A stretch of 64,000 bases of DNA from Papaver somniferum. Taxonomy: Eukaryota; Streptophyta; Magnoliopsida; Ranunculales; Papaveraceae. The notes under the pieces are model-generated. The model made no database searches and was not told the origin of the DNA. It saw only the letters and a list, made by a program, of their open reading frames with translations. The position numbers were made by a program, and so were the translations under genes. The DNA is taken from the NCBI RefSeq assembly GCF_003573695.1, contig NW_020621603.1:20013116-20077115 (forward strand), given 5' to 3'. Within the stretch, counting starts at the first letter, position 1, and every line of letters begins with the position of its first letter. Of this stretch, positions 35,488 to 46,165 are shown piece after piece.

Positions 35488-37824
35488 TTAGTCCTCAACT
35501 TCTGCATTTTGAAAGGAAAATGAAAAGTGTTAGACAGTGATGTCAGTGAAGCAACTTAAGTTGGCAAAGTGGCAATGTTAGTGCAATAAGCCAATAAAAG
35601 TGGCAATGTCAGTGCAATAAGCCAATAAAAGTGGCAATGTCAGTGCAGTCACAACTATCAGTAAAAGCTAGTAAAATATTAAGATATAAGGAAACTTACC
35701 AGTAACACAACAATTGCTCTCACTGAGAGTGAGATCTGGCAGCCAATCACCCAAACAAAGCAAAGCTTCAACAAGATCTGGAGCTAATGAACTCCTGTGA
35801 GATGTGAGAACTCTGCCACCAATACTAAACATGGATTCTGATGCTACACTTGTCACTGGATTAGCCAATACATCTCTTGCAATCCTTGAGAGAATTGGGT
35901 ACTTAGCAGAATGATTCTTCCACCAACTTAAGATATCAAACCTCATTTCTTCAGCAGCTGTGCCTTTAGGAAGAACTGGTTCTGCTAAGTATGTCTCCAA
36001 TTCTGACTTCTCAACCTCAAACATATTGTTTTCCATAATGAAATCATCATAACCAAATCCATATGATGTTGTTGTACTTGTACCTGCACAGCTCTCAAAT
36101 GCAGTTGAATGCATTGCAGTATCAAAATAATCTGGAGCTGTAGTGTTTGTTTCATAAGCACAGAAAAGAGCATTGAGTGCAAGCTCAAATGTGTTATAGT
36201 GACTTTTATAGTGATCCACACCATATACTCTCTTCATAACAAACTCCACCCATTTAGATTTGTACCTAGGATCTAAAACAACCCCAATGCCCATCAAAGT
36301 GTTACTTTCTTTCCAGTAGCTATCAAATTTCATCCTCATATTATTGGCCATGTCTCTGATGTACTCATGCTGACTTGATTCCCATATCTTAATGCATCTA
36401 TTAACTTCTTGCACCCCATTATAATATAAATTTGATGTGGGATACTTAATCCCAGCAAATTTGGTTGAAATGACATCAAACAATTCCAAACATTCACATA
36501 TGTGTACTCCTTGTTCCCACTCCTTAGAGGTTGGTAGTATCTTGAAGTCATTATCTAAATCAGCTAGCCTAACAAAAGCTTGTCTCAGAAAGATTGCATC
36601 CTTTAGCATCTTATAGGTGGAGTTCCACCTGGTATCCACATCTAAACCCACAGACCTTGAAGAAGGAAGCTTAACTTGAGCAATAGAAAATTCAAATCTC
36701 TCTTTTCTAGCCTGACTTGCTTTGACATATTTTACACACTCTCTAACTGCATCTATAAATGGAGCAGCCACTCTCATTCCACACCCTACAATCAAGTGTA
36801 ATACATGATTACTACACCTCATTTGGAACATATCCCCATTAAGAACTAAACAGTCTTTGATATCAAGCCATTTCTTTAGATGGTCCATCATAACATTGTT
36901 GGAGCTAGCATTTTCAGCAGCAACAGCAAAAAGCTTAGTATCTATGTTCCAATCTAGACATACTGATTTCACTACAGATGCTAGAACTTCTCCAGAATGT
37001 GGTGATGGCACTAAAGTATATGCAAGTGTTTTCTTAATCAGTTTCCAATCATCATCTATGTAATGCATTGTCACACAGCAATAACCATCCTTTGTATGCT
37101 TACATGACCACATATCTGTTGTTAAACTACACTTAGATGTAATTGTCTCAAATTGGTCTTGTAATTCTTTTTTGAACTCAGTTCTTAGTTTCATGATATC
37201 TTCCCTAACTGTATTCCTAGTGTAAAGTTTAGCAGCAGGATTTAAAGACTTCACAAACTCAACAAAATATGGATGCTCAACTATAGTGATTGGATAACCA
37301 TGTTTAGCAATCATTTTGGCAACTAGTATCCTAGTAGCATCAACATCATACTTCCAATTAGCAAGCTTAGTTTGTGCATTACCTGTTCTGACTGTAGTAA
37401 TCTTTGTTTGTCCTTTCTTGTTTGCAGGCTTTTTTTGGAAAGTTTTGGCATGGTAATGCAATTTGCTGGTTCCTTGGCTACTAGGTGAAGTCATTCTCTT
37501 ATTACAATGTTTGCATTTAGCTACAAGTATCCCAATCTCCTTACCTTTTACCATCTTCTTTTCAGTTAACCTTTCAAAATCATCCCAAACATCAGACCTT
37601 ACTGCACGCAGTTTCTTCTTTGCTTCAGCTATAATTGGATCTCCATCTACTTCTATTTCTTCTACTGCTTCTTCTGTTGCAACAGCAGCAGGTGTTGATT
37701 GAATTCCTGATTGTTGAACTTGAGATGCAGAAGGTAATTCAGATGCAACTGAAAGTGATTGAGAGGGATGACTTCTTTTTGATGAACCAACGCAATTGGA
37801 TGCTCCTCTTTCGCTTTGGGTCAT
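35488..37824 (-). CDS. hAT transposase (zf-BED, RICESLEEPER-like)
   Basis: Start ATG at 37824 (MTQSERGASNC). The frame is open to 35668, but a GTAAGT donor at 35699 with a matching CAG acceptor at 35502-35504 lets the last codons splice to 35501-35488, ending VTEVED and a stop; the unspliced form ends 11 codons later in intron sequence. Domains: acidic N-terminus; BED zinc finger at about residues 77-127 (VWDDFERLTEKK, CKHC, HYH); the hAT catalytic region with TTDMWSCKHTKDGYC and VDTRWNSTYKML; DUF4413-like segment around VVLDPRYKSKW; and the C-terminal dimerisation domain (FDILSWWKNHSAKYPILSRI, VASESMFSIGGRVLTSHRSS). No stop or frameshift is seen. Near 718 residues, it has normal length for the family and may still be functional. 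Confidence 0.92.
35567..35655. repeat. 31-bp tandem repeat, nearly three copies
   Basis: Units of the form AGTGGCAATGTCAGTGCAAT followed by AAGCCAATAAA, inside the intron at the 3' end of the hAT transposase gene. Confidence 0.85.
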
Positions 37825-38084
37825 GATTAATTTCACGAATTGAAAACCCTAATTTCAATTTTCAGAAACCCTAAATTGAAAATTTAGTTTTTAGGATTGA
37901 AATTAAACTCGAATGAAGATGATGATTTTGCTCGAATTGAAAGGAAGGAGATGACCCTAGTTTTCTAATCGACTGAGGGGTGAGTTTTTCTTCTCTCGTT
38001 TGTGAGTTGAAGAACAGAAGAAGATGAAAATTATGTTCATTCGAGTATAGTAACCTAGGTATAGATGAATGTTACACGTGCTAG

Positions 38085-38262
38085 GCACACGTTAGCGGTT
38101 AACGAAACTAAGGCTAACAGAAATAGGTCTTTCGTTGCCGTCACCGTCGGATAAAATTAACCGCTACATTATCGGTAACGGATAACGGATAACGGATATA
38201 ATGGAACTAAACGTAACGGCAACCGGGTAATCGGATTCGGCTAACGGTTAACGGATTTCCAT
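38085..38262. repeat. hAT subterminal repeats, right end
   Basis: GCGGTTAACG, TTAACCGCT, CGGATAACGG (tandem), CGTAACGG and CGGTTAACGG close to the right TIR. They mirror the left end and lie upstream of the transposase start. Confidence 0.65.
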
Positions 38263-39738
38263 CGACATGCCTAGTTGTGATGGGGGATCATTCTGTGTCT
38301 CATAGGTATATGTTTGCGACATCATGTCAGGAGGCGGATGACTAGGAAACAAACGGCGAGGAAAAGCTGAGCTACCCAATGCTATCTCATCGACGTTCTG
38401 TGCATGGTATGACTCAGTGACATAAGGTCCAATACTCTTCTTCGTCCACCAAGTGTTATATTGATCCTCAGTGACTGCATAATAGTCGGTGACCTCTACA
38501 ATATCTCTGTCATCAATTTGATCTAAATTTGGAGGATTTGTTGGGACAACAATGTCACCTTTAATCTGCCTCTGGAATCTCTCTGCCAAGTAACAACTAA
38601 CTCTTGTGCGTTTTTCAAAGTCAAAAAACAGAACTCTCTTTTTGGAGATATTTAGTGCGTGAGTATATTGGTCTCCCACAAAATACTCACTATCTGCACA
38701 TGGTTGCCAAATACATGATTCCCTTGTTCTAATGTCAATCTGAATTCTTGCGCTTTTGACTGAGTGTTTCATAGTATCCTTTTGGCCTCCTTGATGTCCT
38801 CTCTTCCTTGATGCAATCCTATTCTTCTTAAAGAGAGAAATCTTTGGGAAAACATCAAAATGTCCTCCAGGTGTCTGCAAAGCAATGGTTGCATGTTGCG
38901 TAAGTAGTAATAGTACCAATACTCAAGTACCATAGCCATGCCAGCTAAATTCGTACCCTTTGTTGACCAATTGCCGAGATATTTATAGGTATTACCTAAC
39001 GAAGCTAGACCCCAATCATACTCCCAAACTCTATATAAGTCCGCCAACAACAAAACCCAACGTTTATCTACTTTTCCAGTAGAATGCGATAGAAGAAAAT
39101 GACCAAAACACCACATAAAGAATGATCGTGTCAATTGAACTGCACACCCAGTATTATCCTGGTCTTTTCTACTTTCAATGTACTCTCTGAAGACCGCTAA
39201 GGATAATGAATTTTTCTTAGAGTCCCATACACCATAATTTTTGATATCCAAAAAATATAAATCATCTAGAGCAGGATATGTTAGATCACTACCCAACTGC
39301 GACATAACTATTGGTCGTTTACTAGGGTCACCAGTGGGAATTCCCGTTAACATGTACCAGTCTAAAGGAATGAGGCCAATTTCAAAATCCCGAAAATGAA
39401 AGCTCTTTGTTTTTTACCACCATATCTCAGCTATGGCTTTAACTAAGGCTCTATCTCCATTGGCGAAATCAAACTCAAAAACAGAAGAAAAGCCACAATT
39501 GTCACAATATCGTTTTGCTACCGGATTATCTTTCACTACAATTTTGTAATACTCTTCAATATCATTCAAACTACCTCTAAATCTTACTCTGCGAGGGTCT
39601 TTCGTAACATCGTGACATACATGTCTATCACAATTCCATGATGAAACTATATCCAACCGATCTAGCATTTCATCCATACTCATACTACAATCAATAACAA
39701 ACATGAAAAAAATATCATTATCATTGTCATTCTTTTTC

Positions 39739-39935
39739 ATCCATACAAACTAAATGATCATTATCAATTCATCCATACAAACAAACTAAATTCTCATTAT
39801 CATTCATTTTCATCCATACAAACTAAATTATCATTATCAATTCATCCATACAAACTAAATTATCATTATCATTCATTTTCATCCATACAAACTAAATTAT
39901 CATTATCAATTCATCATACAAATAATCAAACTATC
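39739..39935. repeat. Tandem repeat upstream of the PMD-like gene
   Basis: Alternating units CATCCATACAAACTAAATT and ATCATTATCAATT/ATCATTATCATTCATTTT, about five partial copies. It covers the region where the PMD-like gene's true start or first intron would lie. Confidence 0.8.
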
Positions 39936-40329
39936 AACAATTTCATTTTTTGTTCATCACAAATAATCAAATTAAACCCTAACAATTCTAGAAAGGAATT
40001 TCAATCACATATCATTTGAATCGCGTAAACATATCATCTAAATCATGCATTATATCAACTATCAATCATCAATTTCATCAAATTTTCATCATAATCAAAA
40101 ATCAAGAAATTTTAAATCCTTACCTCAATCAATTTCGTGGACGGAATTGAATGAAAATACTCTCAAACGATCAAGAAATCGATGGAGTACAATCCCACGA
40201 AAGTAATTGAGAAATAAACGTCTAGAATCACTGATCTACGAAATCCATTTGCGGGTGTGTTTGAGAAGGAAAATGAAATGGGAAGAACTGAGGAAGAAGG
40301 GGCTTCTGCACTGGAGAAAACCCGATTCT

Positions 40330-40440
40330 TGGACGCTGAACAGTTCAGCGTTGTCAACCTAGCTGACCGGTTCAGCGTTCACCTGGACGTTGTATTGTTC
40401 AGCGTTCGACGCTTCACTGTTCAGCGTTCCGCTGCTAGAT
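40330..40440. repeat. TTCAGCG cluster, right end of Harbinger
   Basis: Copies of GTTCAGCGTT or its complement at about 40333-40436, including ACGCTGAACAGTTCAGCGTT, a palindrome also found at the left end (about 30435). Confidence 0.8.
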
Positions 40441-40530
40441 TCGCCATCCCATAGAACTTAGTAGGTTTCCCTAGCTGACGTGGATGGCCAATCTAGCTGC
40501 TAGATTAGAAGACCATAGGGGTTAGCCTTA

Positions 40531-41748
40531 GCAATAACTCTCAAATCCTTACCCGCAAACTCGTGTCCCTATGGTGAGCCTACTTCAATTATAAATTTAA
40601 AAACTAGTAAGTTCTCCACGGGCTAAAGAGTTAAAAAGGTCCCATCACTACATATCTACTAATTTTATTTACTAACTCATGTTCCCTATGTATAGACGAA
40701 ACTGATTTTGTGTTTAGAAGGGGCCTATGCGAAGTTTTAATTTGAAAAATATAGACGAATGCACTAAAGCAAAACATACACTAAACGGGTGCAGTAACGC
40801 ATATTTTAAAAATAAATTTGACATCCGCCTAAAGGAATAAAAATATGCAATGAAAACTCAAATGATATAACCACATGTATTAATATTTACATTTTGTGGA
40901 TCTAACTGCATAGAGTCTTGGGAGCTAATAATAATATCATAAATTGTGGTCTAATTAAGAATGCGTCAGACCTAGAGAATAACAAACATACTAGCTCAAT
41001 GGATGGATCCATCAAGCAACACTCCAAGGTCAGGTGAAAGAGACTAGTACAGTTGGGCTCTGTGTATAGACATCACAAGCAGAAGCCTATCGCATAAAGG
41101 TAAAGCTATAAACAAAAAGAATTTGTTTCACAAGAAGGATTTTTTTTGCTTCTAGATCTGTATTTGTATTTCATCTATATTAAGTCAGAAACACAACTTC
41201 TTAGATGACATTCAAAATCCCTCTTTGATACTAAATGAGTTTCATTTGAAACAATATTTTTTTTATATCAATTTTTTAAAACGATAAAGTGTTAAATTTA
41301 TAGAGTAATGCTAGACAAACATATCAGAGATAATATCTGTCTCCATTCTCTAGGTTAAAAAACAAAAGAAGCGCGAGTTAAGTCGTGAAGAAATGGAAAT
41401 ATAGGTTTAATCATTGACTTTTTATGCCTTTGGTCAACTATTTCTGATGCAAGGGTATCTTTCCTCTTGTAGGAATTGAGTAATTTTCAAGTTAAATTGA
41501 GGGTAAAATTTTACTTTAGGAGGGAACGCTGATTCAATAAGATAACCTTGATAAGGAAGTATTCTTTGATATGGAATTGTTTCTAAATAAGGAAATAAAT
41601 TTCTAGGAGGTTTCGGAAATCAAACCAAAATGAGGAAATATTTCTTAATAAGGAATATTTCTTAGATTTGGAAATAAACTGCTTTCTCAGTAGGCGAAGG
41701 AGTTCAACCTCTCTTTCTGCAGCATAGAAGGAGATTGCAGGAATCCTT
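40531..41748. other. A/T-rich spacer between Harbinger and LINE
   Basis: No gene or element recognised. A repeated 'aaggaaata'/'aaggaatat' word near 41550-41680 is the only structure noted. Confidence 0.5.
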
Positions 41749-42177
41749 TTGATTATCTTAATGGGGTTTCATCCCCCATATCTTTGCAGAACCAAGCAAC
41801 TATGGAGGAAACAAAACATGAAATCAGCTTTTGCTCCAATATTTTTAGGATTTTTCTTCGTTCTTAAATCGACAAGCAATGTTGCGGATTTACTAGCTAA
41901 GAAAGAACGCGCGATTAGGGGATATCAAAACTAATTGGGGGATAGAGGAAAAGGACAAAAACTGGATCCAAATATCAAATCAGGGTCACCCCTTATCTAA
42001 TTAATTTTTTAATTCCTAATCTACCCCTCACTAATCAGGTTTAGTGGTTAATAATAATTAGTAAAATCTTAAGATTTTTGATAAATGATTAGTGTGTATT
42101 TTTATTTAAATTTGTGTGACTGAGGTGAGAGTAGAAGGACGGAAAAAGTATTTGAGAGAGAACTTTTTTTGGTGAAA

Positions 42178-45056
42178 ATGGAGGATGATTGTGAGGAGAG
42201 AATTGCAGCTGCTGAATCTTTAGCTCAACTACAACAAGAAGCATATCTTCAATCTTCGGTTAATGATAACAACTCACAATTGGAATTATATGAAGAACCA
42301 ACACCCTTGGATCATGATTTTTGTGAGAATGAAGTTTTTTTTGAAGAACCAACCCAAGAAAGTAAACCAGTTCAACATACAAGCATCCCCAATACACAGG
42401 CAATGCTGCTAAGAGGTCGAAAATTTGATTACTTTTTTTTTTTGAATCCGCCATTTTTTTCTCTGAAAAAGCTCTGTGCCGGCATAGAAATATTATGAAT
42501 ACCATGTCGTCACCGTCAATACCGACATAGTATTCATACTATTTCCGTGCCAGCTAACAATATCCCCCATTTTGAAACATTTACCGGCGTGGTCTTCAAC
42601 CAAAAATTCCATGTCGGCGTGCAGTTTACTTTTTACCTACCACCGAATATTCTATGGAATATTTAGCCGGCATGGTTCACTCCTAACTTTACCATGCCGG
42701 TACCCCAATAAAAACATCCAGGAGTTAAAGAATTTTGAACTTCAATACCGGCGTGGTATATAAATTATCGAGCACGCCGGTACTACATTCTGGCTTTGAA
42801 CCTTATAAAAATAGCATGCCGGTACCACAAGAAAAACATCCAGAAGTTAGTGATTTTGGTAATATACCGGCGTGGTTTTTAAATTATCGACCGTGCCGGC
42901 TCTTGGTTCCGGCGTCGAAACTTGTGTAATGAGCATGCTGACAATTCCATTTCCGGCATTTATCTTCAAGAAAATACAATGCCGGTACTGTTTAAAATTA
43001 GATCCTATTTTTCAAGTGCAGTTCCGGAATTCCGGAACATTATTCGAGAATGCCGGCACCGGTTTTCGGCTTTGGTTGTTTTGAGATTAATATGCCGGAG
43101 CTGTCGTCGAGCATGCCGGAACTAGTACCTGGCATAGTAATTTTATTTTATTTGGAACTAATTCAATTTTCTTTTCATTCATTCCTTAGATTGTGACATA
43201 CATTAATCCAACAAATTTCAAACCGCTTGGTCCGGATACGTCCGAATACTATAAAATGCCTCCGGTATGTTACCAAACAATACTTTTCACCTAGTTTTTA
43301 AAACTTTATGTGGGGATTGCTTGTAATGAACCTTATAATCTCCCATTGTTTTCCTTATGTAGGGAATAAAATCTCCAGAGGAAGCAATTGCTTGGGCCAA
43401 AGAGACGGCTCTTAAGAACATGTGTGTGTTGGTGAGGAATACCCAACGTTCAGATAATCATTTTGAGATGGTTTGCGAGAGAAGTGGGCAATACAAGAAG
43501 AAGGATAGCCATAAGAGAAAGGGTTATGTATATCCAAAGAAGACTAATAGGGTATACAAGACTCGTACGAGGAAGGATAATTGCCCCTTTAAGCTTGTAT
43601 TCTATTTAAGAGACAAAGAAAATGAATGGGATTGTACGGTGTGGTTTGGCCGTCATAACCACCGGGATCCGAAAGATTTTGTTGGTCACTCCCTAGTTGC
43701 GAAGCTAAAACCTCATGAATTCGAGGATGTAAAGATAATGATCAAAGCATGTATGAAACCAAGAGTGATTCTCAGAGGCTTCAAGGAAAATGATGATACG
43801 AACGTTTCTTCTCTAAGTACAATTTATAGTGCACAAGCAACCATTAGAATGGTGGAATGGGAAGGGAGGACCGTTATCCAAGAATTTGAGAACATAGTTT
43901 GTGATCACAACTACACGGGTATCATCAAAAGAGGACCGGACAACAAACCCCTTCAAATATTCATTGTGCATCCTTTGCTTTCACAATTGGCTCATACATG
44001 TTGTGGTGTTCTTATGATGGATTGAACCTACAAGACAAACAAATACAACATGTCGTTGTTCAACATCGTAGGGAAAACATCGGACAAGGTATCATTCACG
44101 TTGGCTTGGTATTTAATGGAAAATGAGAGGGATTACAATTATCATTGGGCATTACGAAAATTGAAATTATTGTTCCCAGAAAATCAATTTCTGAGGGTCA
44201 TCATAACCGATCAAGATGACACACTGATGAATGTTATATCCGACGTATTTCCGGATGCACAAAATTTCCTATGTACGTATCATATAGGTCAAAATGTGAC
44301 AAACATTGTCATGCTTTGTTTGAACCCTCGAAGGCGGATATTAAGAAGATAATGATTGTTCAACTATAGGAAGATGTTCGCAAGAAGAAACTATCACCCG
44401 AAGAAGAAGAAGACGAAAGAGGAAAGATTAAAGAGCGAGTGGACAAAAAACACGATGAAAATCATAAAAAGTGGTTAGAATTTCTAAAGGATTGGTAGAA
44501 AGTTTATTGGTCTCTTACCGAGGATATATATGAAAAGAGATTGAACATGTGTATTGCCAAATATAACGAAGTGTATCCAAGTGTCGTCTCATATTGTCGG
44601 GATAAATTGTTGGATAAGTTCAAGGAAAAATTTGTGCGTACATGGAAAAATCGGTATAGACACTACGGGAATGAAGCAACTAGTATAGCAGAGTCCTCTC
44701 ATGGGAGATTTCAAGATCTCATCCAGTCCGTCCAAGGAAACGTGGTTAGGTCACCGAGGAAATGGAGCAATACTTTAAGGCTGATGTCGATAGGATCAAG
44801 AAGGCTTTTGAGAAAAGCTCAATGGAAAGGATGACATCACATTTTCGATATGGTAATTTTCTCCAAGGAACAGAATTCAACGTCTTGCATTGGGCAATAA
44901 AACAGTATGATTAAAGAAATGGAAAAGGAGATAAACTACGAAAAACCAGGTGATGTGTGTATTTGTCCCGACATGTCTTCGTTGGGGCTTCTGTGTCGTC
45001 ATATGCTTGTGAAGTATGAAGAAGTGATACCTATTGAGGTTATTGATCCGTTTTGA
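42178..45056 (+). pseudogene. MULE transposase (FAR1-type), broken
   Basis: Exon 1 starts at ATG 42178 (MEDDCEERIAAAESLAQLQQ) and leads into intron 1 (about 42417-43189). Exon 2 is 43190-43264 (INPTNFKPLGPDTSEYYKMP), intron 2 43265-43362 (GT-AG), and exon 3 starts at 43363. The N-terminal WRKY/FAR1-like zinc finger region includes FEMVCERSGQYKKK, NCPFKLVFYLRDK and WFGRHNHRD. The MULE nuclease has GVLMMD* with TGA in place of Cys after the first Asp (44023-44025), ITDQDDTLMNVISDVF with the second, FLCTYHIGQNV, and HYGNEATSIAESSHGRFQ with the third acidic residue. A SWIM zinc finger, CICPDMSSLGLLCRHML, is at about 44960-45010, in another frame. Several stops and frameshifts (44350, 44500, 44835) leave it dead. 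Confidence 0.88.
42474..43130. repeat. Dense CCGGCRTG motif array in MULE intron 1
   Basis: About 20 copies of ACCGGCGTGG, ATGCCGGTAC, GTGCCGGCT and close variants, on both strands, in about 650 bp. A few further copies occur near 46178-46213 at the other end of the element. The array lies in the intron between exons 1 and 2 of the transposase. Confidence 0.8.
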
Positions 45057-45073
45057 AAGCAACTATCTTTCGA

Positions 45074-45088
45074 CCCCCCCCCCCCCCC
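45074..45088. repeat. C15 homopolymer
   Basis: A run of 15 C between the SWIM finger and the AT-hook region. The frame before it differs from the frame after it; the run length may be a sequencing or slippage artefact. Confidence 0.9.
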
Positions 45089-46165
45089 ACAGAAACTCCC
45101 GGAAAATCACCATGGGATACAAACGAAGCAAAGGAATTCTATGAAGCTTACTCACGTGGCAACTCGACTAGCCAACAAGTATTGTTGAGCCAACTAAGGC
45201 TAATTAAACTCCCATGGATAGCACAAAGTGAAGAGCCAACAAAAGGAGATCAACCCGGTTGACCACAAACTAAAACGACAAAGAGAAAACAAAGGAAAGA
45301 ATTGAAAGAAATGAGTCAACGCGAATGTGAAGACCAGGCAAGTAAGAAACGAGACCCAATCGGATGTGAGATTTCGGAAGCAAGGTTTGCGGAAGCATCA
45401 GTTCCAAAGAAAAGGGGTAGGCCGAGGAATAAACCACTATCAAGTCAACAACAAACGGGGAATTCCGTATCCACACCACAAGTCGATGAAGTGCCGGTTC
45501 CAAAGAAAAGGGGTTAGCCGAAGAAGTTACCGCTATCAAGTCAAGAACAAATGACGAATTCCGTATCAACACCACAAACCGATGAAGTGCCGGTTTCAAA
45601 GAAAAGGGGTAGGCCTAGGAAGGTACCAACAATGATTGAACAAGGTGAGCATTATGAAGTCACACCCATAGTTGAAGGGGTGGCTTTGCATATCAAAAAT
45701 GAAAGGCCGAATAAAGAACCTACATCAAGTCAAGTACATCAAGCTGAAAATTCTGAAGCCACGCCAAAGATAAGTGATAGCAAAGGTAATCGACCAATGC
45801 CTAGTCATCAATAACACGATGGTGATGTAGTCTCTTTTAAAAAGCGACGGGGTAGGCCAAGGAAGTACGGACTCCCATCACATATTGAAGACATTGGAAA
45901 TGTAGAGATTGCAGAGGATGGATTGGATATACTTAAGCTAAAAGTTGGTAATATGAACATGTTTAAGGATTCCAAAACAGGTAAGACTTATAGACATTAC
46001 CATACCAAAATAGAGTCTTATGTACAACAACTTCCCGAGGTTATTCGCGAGTATATTGTATATGCAGATGATGTCGATGGAGATGGAAATTGTGGCTATC
46101 ATGCCGTGACCGAACAATTAGGAATCTTTGAGACGGCGGTTAGTAAAGGGACGACACCATCCTAA
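45089..46165 (+). pseudogene. AT-hook and truncated OTU tail of the MULE protein
   Basis: One frame runs from 45053 to 46165 with three stops (about 45262, 45517, 45814). It contains PWDTNEAKEFYEAYSRGN, four AT-hook-type motifs (VPKKRGRPRNKP, VPKKRG*PKK, VSKKRGRPRKVP, KKRRGRPRKYG) and, at the end, YVQQLPEVIREYIVYADDV followed by DGDGNCGYHAVTEQLG (about 46070-46120). The latter is the Asp/Cys box of OTU-family cysteine proteases. The OTU domain stops about 20 residues after this box, so the catalytic His part is missing. AT-hooks bind A/T-rich DNA; OTU enzymes remove ubiquitin. Whether the region was fused to the transposase or encoded separately is not resolved. Confidence 0.7.

Larger units (their letters stand above)
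35030..38273 (-). mobile_element. hAT element with apparently intact transposase
   Basis: 3,244 bp; inverted ends TAGGCCTGTCAACG and, on the other side, TAGGCATGTCGATG. 8-bp target duplication GTTGTTAT (35022-35029) / GTTGTGAT (38274-38281), one mismatch. It encodes one zf-BED transposase on the minus strand. Both subterminal regions are crowded with GGTTAAC/CGGTTAACG and related words. It lies in the coding sequence of the PMD-like gene. Confidence 0.93.
34444..39740 (-). pseudogene. Plant-mobile-domain (PMD)-like gene, split by a hAT element
   Basis: Starts at or upstream of 39740 (MKKNDNDND). The PMD (aminotransferase-like family PF10536) pattern is visible: GDRALVKAIAEIWW, a TAA at 39414, then KTKSFHFRDFEIGLIPLDWY, LLADLYRVWEYDWGLASLG and GTNLAGMAMVLEYWYYYYL. 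A frame change near 38880 leads into PGGHFDVFPKISLFKKNRIA, CADSEYFVGDQYTHALNISK and YLAERFQRQIKGDI. The hAT element at 35030-38273 interrupts the codons after QNDPPSQ. Beyond it the frame resumes at 35021 and runs to a GTAAGT donor (intron 34908-34828), then exon 34827-34444 with MEQQCSFEIGARQLIWDE and a Ser/Gln/Thr-rich tail ending NLFDLN. The PMD occurs in plant nuclear proteins such as MAIN/MAIL and in many transposons. Here it is enclosed by Harbinger TIRs. One stop, one frameshift and the insertion silence it. Confidence 0.75.
30210..40527. mobile_element. PIF/Harbinger element with Myb pair, transposase and PMD-like gene
   Basis: Inverted ends GGCTAACCCCTATGG (30210-30224) and CCATAGGGGTTAGCC (40513-40527) are perfect over 15 bp, with further similarity inward (TAGATTGGCCA at about 30240 and its complement near 40480). 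The 3-bp duplication TTA (30207-30209, 40528-40530) is the Harbinger target site. Contents from left: Myb-like gene (minus), Myb-like gene (plus), DDE transposase (minus, broken) and a PMD-like gene (minus). A hAT element (35030-38273) is inserted in the PMD-like gene. Without it the element is about 7.07 kb. Both Myb-like and transposase proteins are needed for Harbinger movement; here the transposase is dead. Confidence 0.92.

Noticed and set aside
36857..37063. Opposite-strand frames within the hAT transposase
   Set aside because: Shadows of an intact, domain-bearing gene on the minus strand.
42260..42505. Minus-strand 81-codon frame opposite MULE exon 1
   Set aside because: Shadow of exon 1 and the start of intron 1; no domain.
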